Part shown: positions 1-9,980 of the stretch, one piece after another | How positions within the stretch are numbered: the stretch's first letter is position 1 | How the letters are laid out: each line of letters begins with the position of its first letter | Assembly (NCBI GenBank): GCA_020205615.1 | Contig: CM035168.1 | Coordinates: forward strand, 126,800,795-126,864,794 | Reading direction: 5' to 3' | DNA: 64,000 nt | Source of the DNA: Panax quinquefolius | Taxonomy: Eukaryota; Streptophyta; Magnoliopsida; Apiales; Araliaceae | Position numbers and translations under genes: made by a program | The notes under the pieces: model-generated | Database searches by the model: none | The model's input: only the letters and a program-made list of their open reading frames with translations | What the model was told of the DNA's origin: nothing

Positions 1-1257
1 TAATTAGCCCTTAAAAATAAATATAATATTGTATTTATTTTTTACATATCTTTAAAATCGTCAACATTTATAACCTGAAAACTAAACATAAAAGCAAAGC
101 GTGTTTTTCCATAGTCAAAAGAATAATTAACACTAAAGCAATCAGTTTTATGACTTCAAAACAACACATATTCTTCAATTCCTTTTTTTTTTAATTTTTT
201 TTTTTAAATGCAAATATTCTTAAGTTGTAGATATTGTTTACTTATTATTGAAAAAAAATCTTATATCCCATATATTTGCAAAGCGACAATTTTTATGAAA
301 TATAATATTTTGCTTCTACATAATTATTTTAATATTGATTAAAAAATGATGCAATAGTGGTTTGTCAGTATTTAATAATAAAAATATTGGTATGTTAGAA
401 ATTTTATATGTTATTTGTATATTATTTAAAAAATATAAATTTGTCTCTAATCTTGAAATTAAAAAAGAATTGTATTTTAAAATATGGAGGGGGTATCATC
501 TGGATCACATTGATTGAAGTGACAGATACTTATCTTGGTAGGAAAGTTCAGTTGCAACAATCGAAACAAATTATTTAAGGATCCTTTACAATAATATACA
601 ACATTTTGAAAGTAATTACACTATTAGTGCATCATCAAAATAATTACAAAAATAATAATTTTCTCATATTTATTTACAATATTAGTGCAATTACAATTCA
701 TTAATTTAGGGAATTAGTATAAGATTCAATTCACAATAATAAGTAGTTCTAAAATCGAGGAGAAATAAGCGCTCGTAATTAATAATTCAAATTCAAACAT
801 CTTGGATCTAACAACAAAAATAAATTCAAATTCAAAATAATAATTCAAATTCAAATATTAAAATTCAAATCTTCATCTCCCTCAAATATTCTCAGAAACT
901 TCACTTCTCTTCTGCGTAATCCTCTTCCTCACATTCTTCTTTGAAACCATAACATTGTCAACCTTTTTGTTCCTCAATAATTTTCTTGCAATCACTTTAG
1001 TTCTTACTTCAACAACTTTATCATTTAAATCTACAATAAGCCGTAATTCCTTATCATTTTTTTTCATCTCTTTCACTGCCATTTTCCCTCTCTTCTGCAC
1101 AACAACCGAACTGGAAATTAAAACCTTAATCATGGATATTTGATTTTTTACAATTTCTTCATGTCCAGAAATTTCAATTCCAATTTTATATCCAAAGAAA
1201 AATAAGAACAACTGCGTAGAAAAGAGAGATAAGAGAGTGAATGTAATGTTGATAACT
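1..1257. other. AT-rich intergenic DNA, no gene recognised
   Basis: The stretch is very AT-rich with poly-A/T runs and short direct repeats such as AATTCAAATTCAAA around 785-865. A 109-codon lysine/arginine-rich frame exists on the minus strand (882-1211), but it has no recognisable domain and overlaps a 62-codon frame on the other strand, so I do not call it a gene. The first 13 bases are the reverse complement of 2411-2423, which may be chance. Confidence 0.5.
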
Positions 1258-1474
1258 AACCTTCATACCAAGGTAATTCAAACTTTTATATCAAGTAACT
1301 AAAACCTTTATACCATGGTAACCAATCTACCTCAACACATGTAGTATGAATTGGTTACCTTGATCCGAAAAGTTAAGCAACCAACTCGATAAAGGTTTGG
1401 CTACCAACCTGCATCACATTCAAAATAAATTGGTAACTTAATAAAATTGAATTGGTTACCTTGGTATGAAGGTT
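1258..1474. repeat. Foldback (inverted-repeat) sequence, MITE-like
   Basis: Positions 1258-1276 (AACCTTCATACCAAGGTAA) are the exact reverse complement of 1456-1474. The similarity continues inward as the AATTCAA/TTGAATT pair with a few bases offset. Several further copies of GGTTACC/GGTAACC lie between the arms. The total size of about 217 bp suits a small MITE, but I cannot identify a target duplication or a superfamily. Confidence 0.5.
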
Positions 1475-2475
1475 TGCTACTAAACTGCATTCTTATGAAA
1501 AAATTATCAAACAAAGCATGCCTTTTAGTCGACTGAAAATATCAAAATCTTTTCAAAGCTTGCTTGCTTTTTGCAAATAAGCCTCAGAACTCAGAAGATG
1601 TTGTGTTTTCAGAATTAATCTCGCTTTTTCTCTCCAACTTCATGTCTTCCTCCATAAAATCCGACGCACCCACAAAACCAAACCAAATGGGTGTACAAGT
1701 ACATAAAGCATAAAATCGGAAGTGAAAAGATATTTTAGAAAATTGGTGGGTGAAAAGAAGAAAAAGACTCATAGTTGTGTTGTGGTAAAACCGGATGCTT
1801 CATCATCTTGACCCATTAACCGTTTGATTTCTTATTAGTATAATCGCAGACTCAAAGTCTCAAACAAGCCTATAGAGAAAACCGACACTGCGACTAGATA
1901 AATAGAGGAATGAAACAAAAAGAAAGAATGGATGAGGAGGAAGAAAATAATAAAAGAAACCTGGAATGGGATGGACTATGTCAAAAGGTAAGGAGAAACT
2001 AGGCGGATAAAAATAAAAGGAAGTGGTGGGGATGAGGTGGAGGGAGGGTGAGGTGTAAATCACACAACTAAATTAAAGGAAGAATAAATTCACTAATTAT
2101 GTAAATAAAACTTTAAATGCATTAATTGTGTAAATATTTTATGAGTGAACTATTGTTGTAATAATTTTTAAAAATGTACTAGAAAATGTAATTGTTCCAT
2201 TATTTAACTCACTGATTACAAGCTTCCACTACACTCTTTCAATGGCCCAACACCAAACCAAACCAAACCAAACCCAACTCACTGATATTGATATACTCCT
2301 CCCTAGCCCCTATATTCTAAGAGAGAAATTTCTAGGAAACTACTACACAAGTGACATACCTACCTAACTTTCACATATCAATTTTTAATTATTATACCAC
2401 ACGTCAAATATAAGGGCTAATTATTTATAATTGAATACATTTGAATGACTGAATGATTGGATCGGTCAGCCATTA
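1475..2475. other. Intergenic DNA, no gene recognised
   Basis: No open frame here has recognisable similarity to a known protein. A short pentanucleotide run (CCAAA repeated about five times) lies near 2250-2275. Small frames at 1584-1772 and 1860-2063 on the minus strand look like chance. Confidence 0.4.
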
Positions 2476-2690
2476 AGTACGTTTGTTATGAAAAAAAAAT
2501 CACCTGAATGACTGAATCGGTCAGATGATTGAGCTAAATGGGTAAGTCAATTTTTTTTGGCTAAATGAGGAGCTGAATAAAATTAAAAAATAGATGTTTC
2601 AGACATATTTATTATCAAACAACTTTTTTATTCAGATTCAGTTCATTTAGATTCAGATTAAGATTAATTCAATTTTTATCAAACACCTCC
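2476..2690. mobile_element. Tourist-like MITE (PIF/Harbinger-type)
   Basis: A 215-bp segment is flanked by TTA on both sides (2473-2475 and 2691-2693), the target duplication expected of PIF/Harbinger elements. The ends are imperfect inverted repeats: AGTACGTTTGTTATGAAAA on the left, and the complement of the right end reads GGAGGTGTTTGATAAAAA. The interior also has self-complementary GACTGAATC / GATTCAGT words. There is no coding capacity. The call rests on end structure only; a diverged hAT MITE is the alternative. Confidence 0.5.
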
Positions 2691-2693
2691 TTA

Positions 2694-4025
2694 GTGGCAA
2701 TAATTTGGAGGCTACGGCTTAAAATATGAAAGACAATTTTGAATTGCGACCGGTGTGAAACTCTAATAAATTAAAATAAATCATTCTTAATTTTACATAT
2801 CTCATATATGTATATAAGTCGGTATTTATTATAGACATAAAATTTGTCTACATATGTTGTAGCAATATTAAACTAGTAAATGCAATCCTCATTTAAACTA
2901 GTACCATCTCCGTGTGTGGAAATATGGATGTCATTTTTCTATTTTAAAGTGGTTATATATCAAAAGATTTATTTATATATTATATATTTATTTTATAAGT
3001 AATACTCTAAAATAATAAAGGAATTATGAGTATGTAAGTATGCTTTAACATAATATAAAAACAAATTTTTCTCTTGGTCCATACATTTTTGGACTCGGAC
3101 TACGAGTAGTTCGTCACCGATAGATATTGGTAAGTTCTCAACTGTCCCTCCCTTAACCGAGTAACCATCGTCATTCTACAAAACAAATATTATAAGTTCG
3201 AGGCCATATAAAAAGGCTTGTTGGGCCCAACCAAAATTTGGGACAAGCCCAAAGTCATCAGTACATGTTGTGGCGGTGGTGGTGGTCAGGGGCGATATCA
3301 CGTTGGAGGGTGTGGGGTCTATTGACCCAACTAAAAAAAAATTATTTTATAATATATGATAAATTTAAAAAAAAATTAAGTGTAATAAATAAAAATCCTA
3401 GCTTGGTGGTGGTGGTGGCCTCGTGGAAATAGACTTAAGCTTATCTAAAAATTGCTCCAAAATATCAAAGCAAGAAAGGCGTTGCTCAATAGAAAACTAT
3501 GGATGTCTCCCCAGTCCCCAGTCCGCAGTCATCATCTTCTGAAGGAATTGATTTCCAATTGTAACATGGAAGGTAATGTTAAATGTCTTAATTTTTTGTT
3601 GTTTCAAATGTGTTTCGAATAGTGTGACATTAAATAAGATAAATTATACTTTATGACATGAATATTGTTAGCAGTCTCAAATTTATTGTTTCAAATGAGT
3701 CTTAAATGGCATGACATTAAATATTTTAACGATAATTTATGACATGTAATCACATGAGATCAACACATCTAATGTTATGATAACACATTATTTGAGACAC
3801 TTTTTAAGACTAAAAATTTGAGACCAAACAAAATTTGAGATACCTAACTTACCCTTTTTAACACAATTATATTGAGTCAAGTCCCAAAAATATCACTCCC
3901 TCAACTTCACATAATGCAAATAGTTATCCCTAAATATAATACAAGTTGTTAGTTAATAAGAATGACATCATAATAATTTTATGATGATAAAATTGAAAAT
4001 ATTATATCATTTTATATTATTTTTA
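2694..4025. other. Intergenic DNA, no gene recognised
   Basis: AT-rich DNA with a short GC-richer patch at 3200-3430 containing (GGT)n-like runs near 3278-3290 and 3402-3418. A TATA-like CATATAAAAAGG lies at about 3205 but no coding frame follows it. Nothing else is recognisable. Confidence 0.4.
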
Positions 4026-4034
4026 TTTAAAGAA
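4026..4034. repeat. Left 9-bp target site duplication of the MULE
   Basis: TTTAAAGAA lies immediately outside the left terminal inverted repeat and is repeated exactly at 27499-27507 outside the right one. Nine bases is the usual duplication length for Mutator-like elements. Confidence 0.7.
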
Positions 4035-4152
4035 TGACAAAAAACACCTTTACTCGTGGACTTGTAAGCATTGAGCTACTGAACTTTAAAAAAAATACAA
4101 TTTGCTTACTGTGTTTCTTAAAAATTGTTAATCAAGTCATTCCGTCCAATTT
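4035..4152 (+). repeat. Left terminal inverted repeat of the MULE
   Basis: It begins TGACAAAAAACACC and matches the complement of 27374-27498. A 142-codon frame that starts here (4034-4462) is largely TIR sequence and is not a gene. Confidence 0.7.
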
Positions 4153-4476
4153 CTTGGACGACCATCAAATATTTTCAAACATGATATTGAAAAAAAAAAA
4201 CAAAAAATCATTATTTTCTTATGTGGCAACACAAAAAAAATTTAATAATTGTGAGCAAAGAAATCGTGCTTTGCCAGTTAAGGTTTCGTGTTGGCTGAGG
4301 AGGAGAGAAATCCACGAAGAGCACGGAATCGATTGGTTGATTGAAGAGGGGAGAACGACAGGTGGGCGATTACTCCAACGACGTGTGGCAGAACTCCTAG
4401 AATCCGGGAACTGTGTTAGGGTAGCAGGGATTCCAAAAGCCTTCTTGAGTCCTTCGAGTTGAGAGGATGTCCGAAC

Positions 4477-4632
4477 CCTTTTTAGTTCTTTTAGGTGGAA
4501 TATCCAAACCTTAAGTAACCAAAAGAGTCCTTTGATCTTTCAAGAGTCCAAGTCCTGAGTCTGAAGAGAGGTACAAACCCTTTTAGTGCTTTTAGGTGGA
4601 ATATCCAAGCCTTAAGTCACCAAAAGAGTCCT
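4477..4632 (+). repeat. Direct duplication of about 55 bp, spaced 101 bp
   Basis: The segment starting at 4477 and the one at 4578 share CTTTTAGGTGGAATATCCAA, CCTTAAGT and ACCAAAAGAGTCCT with only a few mismatches. The copies lie inside the left part of the MULE. No coding meaning is apparent. Confidence 0.7.
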
Positions 4633-4639
4633 CCCCCTT

Positions 4640-5520
4640 CCTAGAATGGAATGAGTATTTATAGAGTTTCATGGAATTAAGTAGTCACATCTTAAGCACA
4701 TGTTTTCAGAAAAATTCCAGAAATATCCTTTAGTCATTAGAATAATGCCCATATCGCCCTGTTTTTCTAGCCACCAATCCAATCCCTCAATCAATTTCCA
4801 AAACAAGCCGCCTCCACGAGCCTTCTGCCTTGAGACACATGGAGGCTTCTCCTAAGTCTAGCACATTTATTTCTGACTTTTTTGTCTTCATTCCATTATG
4901 TTATGCGAACCTTAATTTGCACATTTAATGAAGTCGTGGAACCCTAATTGTGTATTTAATTCAATTAAGTAATGTGAACCCTAATTTTGCACTTGGACCC
5001 ACAATAATTATGTGACAAAAAATGATTAAAATAATAATAAAATTAAAATAAACATTTTAATTCATTTTCTTTATAATTTTTTCTTTTCCTTTATCTCTTT
5101 TCCTTTCTTTTAATTATTAATTTAATTTTAAAAATTAATATTAATATTAATACAATAAAATTATTAAATTTAAGTTTAAACATAAAAGAAACATACTATT
5201 AAAAATATTAAAACCTATTAATAACTAAACATAAAAACAAAAAATAAAACAAAATAAAAAACAGAACCAAATTAAAATCAAAATAAGAGTCATGCTTTTT
5301 CTTCCTCTTAAAATTCTCAAATCAAAAACCCTATTGCTAAGACTCCTCGATCGACTCCTTCCTCTCCAATCTCCCCTTTATCCCCAATTGGCCCAACTTT
5401 CACGATCTAAGCTCTTGGGTTTTGATTGGACCACGATGAGGAAGATGTGTCCGAAGTTGGTGGTGGCGACGCATGGGCCGGTCACGACTGCCGGAGCTTT
5501 CGACAAGCTGCTGATCACTC
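4640..5520. other. MULE interior of unknown origin
   Basis: The left part of the MULE contains an AT-rich spacer (4980-5280) and a GC-richer patch (5330-5520). On the plus strand the patch reads acidic in one frame, with DEED, SEVGGGD and NEAAE words. It may be captured gene sequence, but I do not recognise it. A plus-strand frame at 5292-5525 has no known domain. Confidence 0.3.
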
Positions 5521-5544
5521 ATTAATCATTAAAGCCAATGAAGC

Positions 5545-5759
5545 TGCAGAATATACGATCCTTATTTGTCTTGAGCCACTCAAAAAAACTAACCGCTAGC
5601 TCATCTAAACCCAACCTTTCTTCTTTCTCTTGAACCACCTCACTGTTCCCTGTAACATAAAATCACTCATTTGCTCTTTCTGGTTGGAGTAGTCTTCAGC
5701 TTCCCCTTGATCATCAGGATTTTGGTGGAAAATAGAAGATGGGTCCCAAATATCATTCC
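5545..5759 (-). pseudogene. ABI3: ABI3/VP1-like transcription factor fragment, downstream part
   Basis: On the minus strand, continuing from the segment across the retrotransposon, the codons read NDIWDPSSIF and then an acidic stretch. After a one-base frame change near 5650-5670 they read LDELAVSFFEWLKTNKD. ABI3/VP1 proteins have the same order: an acidic (Y/F)-MDLL-DPSSIF region followed by the B1 domain starting with an FLEWLK-NK motif. Similarity ends inside B1. The B2 and B3 DNA-binding regions are absent, so this piece could not act as a transcription factor. The frame change may be decay or a sequence error. Identification is from recalled family motifs. Confidence 0.75.
5755..5759. 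repeat. Target site duplication ATTCC (left) of the Tat element
   Basis: ATTCC directly precedes the LTR start TGTTAACG at 5760. It is repeated at 26862-26866 directly after the other LTR. Five bases is normal for Ty3/gypsy integration. Confidence 0.85.
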
Positions 5760-6401
5760 TGTTAACGCCAAGATCTTTCTCCACGTCCCAATCACCAAGA
5801 CGCGTCCAATATCCTGCACAGTTCAACAAGTCAACACCAAAAGCTTGACGGCCTGACCGTCGAGGGATAGCTCCGGCGTGAGAGTCAGTACAGGCGATCA
5901 CAAGGTTAACAATGGAGAGAAAAATATTATCTAATGCCTGAGAGAGATAGAATTTGAATTCTAAAGAAAATGTGTGTGTTATTTACCTCTTATGTGATCT
6001 TAGCCCCACGCATACTCCACTCCGGTTGCCATCGTGCCACCCACCATCTCCTCGACACCTTTTTTTCCTTCACTTCCTGGGTCATTTCGGTAGAAAGTAA
6101 GCAAGACTACTTTACACATCTCGCTACCTTTGCTTGCCACCGCGGCCATCCGAGTCCCATCCTCATTAATGCCATGCAAAGAAGTGGCGCATAATAACAA
6201 TAGTCAATTGTCATTTGGTATAATGATTCTTTCGTCAAAGTTGGGTTAAGTGATAATTAACATAATGGGCCAATTTAATGACTAAGCCCAAATAATGAAA
6301 ATGACCCAAGTGACCGGATCCAACCAGGACTTAGCATAATATGATCCAAGGGAGGAGCCCAATAAGTTCGGCCCAATAATGAAAAGGATTATGGCCTAAC
6401 A
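5760..6401 (-). repeat. 3' LTR of the Tat element
   Basis: In element orientation it starts TGTTAGGCC and ends GTTAACA. It is near-identical to 26235-26861 except at scattered short sites, many of them CAG/CTG. Because gag-pol lies on the minus strand, this is the 3' LTR. Confidence 0.9.
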
Positions 6402-6412
6402 TTACCCCCTAG
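6402..6412 (-). promoter_or_regulatory. Polypurine tract of the Tat element
   Basis: On the minus strand AGGGGGTAA lies directly upstream of the 3' LTR start. This is the expected position and composition of the plus-strand primer, and it independently supports the minus orientation. Confidence 0.6.
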
Positions 6413-6685
6413 TCTTATATTAAATAGGGTGTTTAATGAAAGACTATAAACAGTATAGGCCCGGGACGTAACAAGCTATGATAAGTCATAAGAGATCCAA
6501 AGTGAAACTTGCCAAAGCCCATCAAAATCGACCCAAATTGTTATCAGGTACAGAAGTGGGAAGCCCAATAGACGCAAGTCCACATAGGTGAAGATATTTA
6601 GGTCTAAAACGGACGAAACCTCTTCCCATTCATCATCATTGCAGTGAATTAAATGTGCCTCCCTTAATTACCGTGCAACTGTCAG

Positions 6686-6692
6686 TATAAAA
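6686..6692 (+). promoter_or_regulatory. TATA box of the antisense extra gene
   Basis: TATAAAA followed by GG lies 108 bases upstream of the ATG at 6800 and is followed by a CT-rich leader (TTTCTTTTTCTCTGC). It sits on the plus strand, opposite to the retrotransposon's own transcription, so the extra gene appears to have its own promoter. Confidence 0.55.
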
Positions 6693-6799
6693 GGTAAACT
6701 TTACCAATTCTGACGGTTTTACTTGCTAATTCGAAATTTGAACCTTAGAGCTTTCTTTTTCTCTGCAAACTTCTTTCTCTGCTTCACAAAATCTTAACA

Positions 6800-9291
6800 A
6801 TGGTGACCGAAACCCCTGGCCAAAACTCTCCCCTTCGTGCAACTCCTATCAGTATCGTTTCTCCCAACCCAAACCCTAATCAAGAGGGTTCGAGTTCCAA
6901 CCCCCAATCAACAACCATGGGGGGAAACCCCTCTCTGATCTCTTCAGCCTCTGATTTCTTCAAGGATGGGGAACAATTCCCCCATGCTAACATCCGGTCT
7001 TCAGTCACGGAATCTGAGATATGCATGCTCAGGACTCGTTATCGATTTCGACATATACGCGCTGATAAAGGGCCTCGGCTCTCAAGAGCGTATGTACCAA
7101 ATGACCGGATGGTTGGGCGCCGCCACGCTCATCACTTTCACGGAAAAGGGGTTCTTTACCTCTCCATGTCTTCATCATTACCCTTCTAGGGTTCATAGGA
7201 GTGGGCTTCGCCCGATTAGTGCCCAACTCCTACATCCACATCCCGGCATTTATTGCTTCGCCATGAACTAGGGATTACTCCTGCGTCGACATCTTCTTCA
7301 CCCTCTTTTCACCTTTGGTAGGTCTCGAGAAGCGAGGCTTCAAAATGTTAAGCAAGCAATCTCCTCGACCCAACACTGAGTTCGAGAGAGACCCACGATG
7401 GATACTCCTTCCAAAGAATGAGTTGGTTGGCATCAAGTGGTTTTTCATCACGGGACACGAGATCTCTTCTCTTTTGATTGGACTACCTCCGATAGGGTCT
7501 CTGCCGACTTTGGAGACATATCAGAAGGGCGGGTGAGGGAGATGATAGATTTCTTAAGGAAGATTCCTCCAAAAGAATGGAGTTTCACACTTCTGACCAA
7601 ACAAGCCTGGTTATACAACCACAAATGTAAGTTTTGAATAACTTTGTAACATAATTTCTGAGCTATATAAATGATACAGGTTCTGATACATGGTTTTTTG
7701 CAGTGTCTTTGATCAAACCGACTTCCCTGGAGGTGAGAGACCTGGAAGATTTTTTGGCAGGGATGAATGCAGATGCGAGTGAAGAGCATCCGACCGAAGA
7801 ATTTTCCCAGGTTAACCCCCCTACCACCGATCCACCAACTTCTTCCCTTCAAACTGACGAACTTCAAACTGACGAACCCCAAACTGACGAACCCAACATA
7901 CCCGAAGAAAACCTCAGACCTCGCCGAAGAAAAAGATCCGCCAAATGATCCAAATCCACCCAACCAGAAACAAACCCCGAAAGTGACCCTGAAACACTTC
8001 CCGGTGCAACCCCCCAAACAACCTTCTTAACCAACCCCAATCCTCCAACCTCTGAACCTACCCCAGTGAGGAGGAGCCTACTTGATATTCCTCTGCACGA
8101 TCGGGCTAAGGTCCTTCGTGTAAAGAAAATAAGAACCAAGATAACCCCCTTGACTGCCGAAGAGCTCCGAGTTCCCACCGCTTCGGCTGTCACTCCTCCG
8201 ACCACATCCACAGAAATCCATGCGCCTGACGATGAACCAACCGGGTCTGTCCGCACTCCATCCCAAAAAAGAAAACACCCATCAGATAGCCACCCTGGTT
8301 CATCTTCTGCACCTTCGCCAACCCCTGAACGCACTCCTGCCCGATCACCCTCTCCCGAAACCATACATGCAGACCCCTCACCAATTCGCAATGAACCTCC
8401 GCCTTCTCCTCCCAGACAACCAACTACTGAAGTCGATCGGGACGCCATGGCCTCCCCAATAATGTGGCCCCGACTCAATGCCCATTTTCCCTTCCAACTG
8501 TTCAACACCTTTGTTTGTGAAACCGACGATCATCGGTTCGGGAACAGTTCGAATGGAGATCTACTCAGCGAAGGCATGAGCTACTTGGCGAAGGTAAACG
8601 AGTATCTCCTTTATTTCTGAATTCATCTTCATACTTATATATCTGAAAACTGATCAAATAGTATTGGAAACACATAGGCCAACGCGGTTTCGGACGTCTT
8701 CGATCAAGGTTTCTCGGGCCGAATCGAAGAAGAGACCTTGAGGAAGGAGAATGCTTATCTTTGAAGTCTACTCAAGCTAAGGAGAAGACTCAACGTGAAT
8801 GCCTTCTTCATACAAATGAAGGTCTTCAAAAAGAGTTAGCCCAAGCTAAGGAAGATGCGAAGGCCTCCAAGGAAGAACTAAAGTCAACCAAAGCACAACA
8901 CGATGAAATCGTGAAAATGAATGTTGACTTGGTTCAGAGGAGCGAGATAAGGATGGAGAAGATCGAGGAATTGAAAGCTGATGCTAAGATCCTGACCAAG
9001 ACCATCCATAAACTAGAGGCAGCAGAGACTCGTCACATGAATAGGCGGCTTAAACTTGAAGAAGAAATCCGAGAACTCAAGGCTCTTCGGGACCTTGGGC
9101 CTCCTTTAACCGACGACCTTCGCAAACAAATATGCGAAGTGTACCGGAACTCGGACGAAATCAACGGGGAAATAATGAAAATATATTCTGAGAGTTACGA
9201 GCTTTGCCGAAGTCGTGGCAAAGAGAAGCTGTCTGCAGCCAACTTGGACCCATCCTTACTCGATTCTTCGGACGACGAAGACGGCGCCTGA
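6800..9291 (+). CDS. Antisense extra ORF (aORF) of the Tat element, spliced, disrupted
   Basis: The likely start is ATG 6800 in the context AACAATGG. The N-terminal part (about 7040-7450, two frames) resembles the plant 'putative gypsy type transposon' domain (Pfam Transposase_28), with words like YIHIPAFIA and FFTLF. Two introns have good GT-AG ends and join in frame: 7627-7703 and 8594-8677. The middle is proline/serine/threonine-rich with repeated LQTDE units. The C-terminal part (8761-9100) is a lysine/glutamate-rich coiled coil, ending in an acidic SSDDEDGA tail. Breaks are a frame change near 7180-7330, an in-frame TGA at 7946-7948, and one missing base near 8760. Extra ORFs between pol and the 3' LTR are known in Tat elements; their function is unknown. 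Confidence 0.65.
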
Positions 9292-9644
9292 AGCTGATGT
9301 TCCTGCTTTTGTTTTTTCTGTCTTTAATTTATAGTATTTGTGAGAATTATCCAATAGTGTAATTAGATTAAATATTAATGAAAATAGCTTCATTCCTTAT
9401 GACTTCGGTATATTTATTTTCTGCAAATACTCCAATATTTATTTAAGTGAAAAGATTCATAAACTCCTTCATGAGTTGAACCCGAACTGTTAAGTAACAA
9501 TTAAACATGTCATGCAATCAGATAAGATGAAGTTTAAGAATGAAGCTTCCCGAACTCAACACTTAGAAAAAATTTAGGTAATAAATTTAGGGATACTTAT
9601 TAGTTACCGAAGTGTGAGACAGATCTGCTTCATCAGGAATTTGT

Positions 9645-9980
9645 TTACCCCGAAAGGCCTAACAAAACCAAAAGATGACATTTTTGCCTACCACTTAACG
9701 GACGACAAAGTCTAAAGGATGACACTTGCCTACCCCGAAGAACTCGACAAGGTCTAAGTGTCGACAATTGCCTACCACGTAGGGCCTGACAACATCTTAA
9801 AGATGACACTTGCCTACCACGAAGGGCCTGACAAGGTCTAAGTGTCGACAATTGTCTACCACGAAGGGCCTGACAATGTCTTAAAGATGACACTTGCCTA
9901 CCACGAAGGGCCTGACAAGGTCTAAGTGTCGACAATTGTCTACCACGAAGGGCCTGATAACGTCTTAAAGATGACACTTG
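9645..9980. repeat. 42-bp tandem repeats in the 3' untranslated region of the Tat element
   Basis: The word CTACCACGAAGGGCCTGACAA recurs with a spacing of 42 bp (for example 9814, 9856, 9898). Alternate units end in AAGTGTCGACAATTG or AAAGATGACACTTG, so the higher-order period is 84 bp. The array is cut by the family A element at 9981 and resumes at 19916. An open 115-codon minus-strand frame here is a by-product of the repeat. Confidence 0.85.

Noticed and set aside
882..1211. 109-codon minus-strand open frame, lysine/arginine-rich
   Set aside because: No recognisable domain, biased composition in AT-rich DNA, and an overlapping open frame on the other strand. No promoter or splice evidence.
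1..2423. 13-bp inverted pair (1-13 and 2411-2423) as ends of a 2.4-kb transposon
   Set aside because: The match lies at the window edge, does not extend, and no target duplication can be tested. Chance is plausible.
4034..4462. 142-codon plus-strand open frame
   Set aside because: Its first third is the terminal inverted repeat of the MULE, and the rest has no known similarity.
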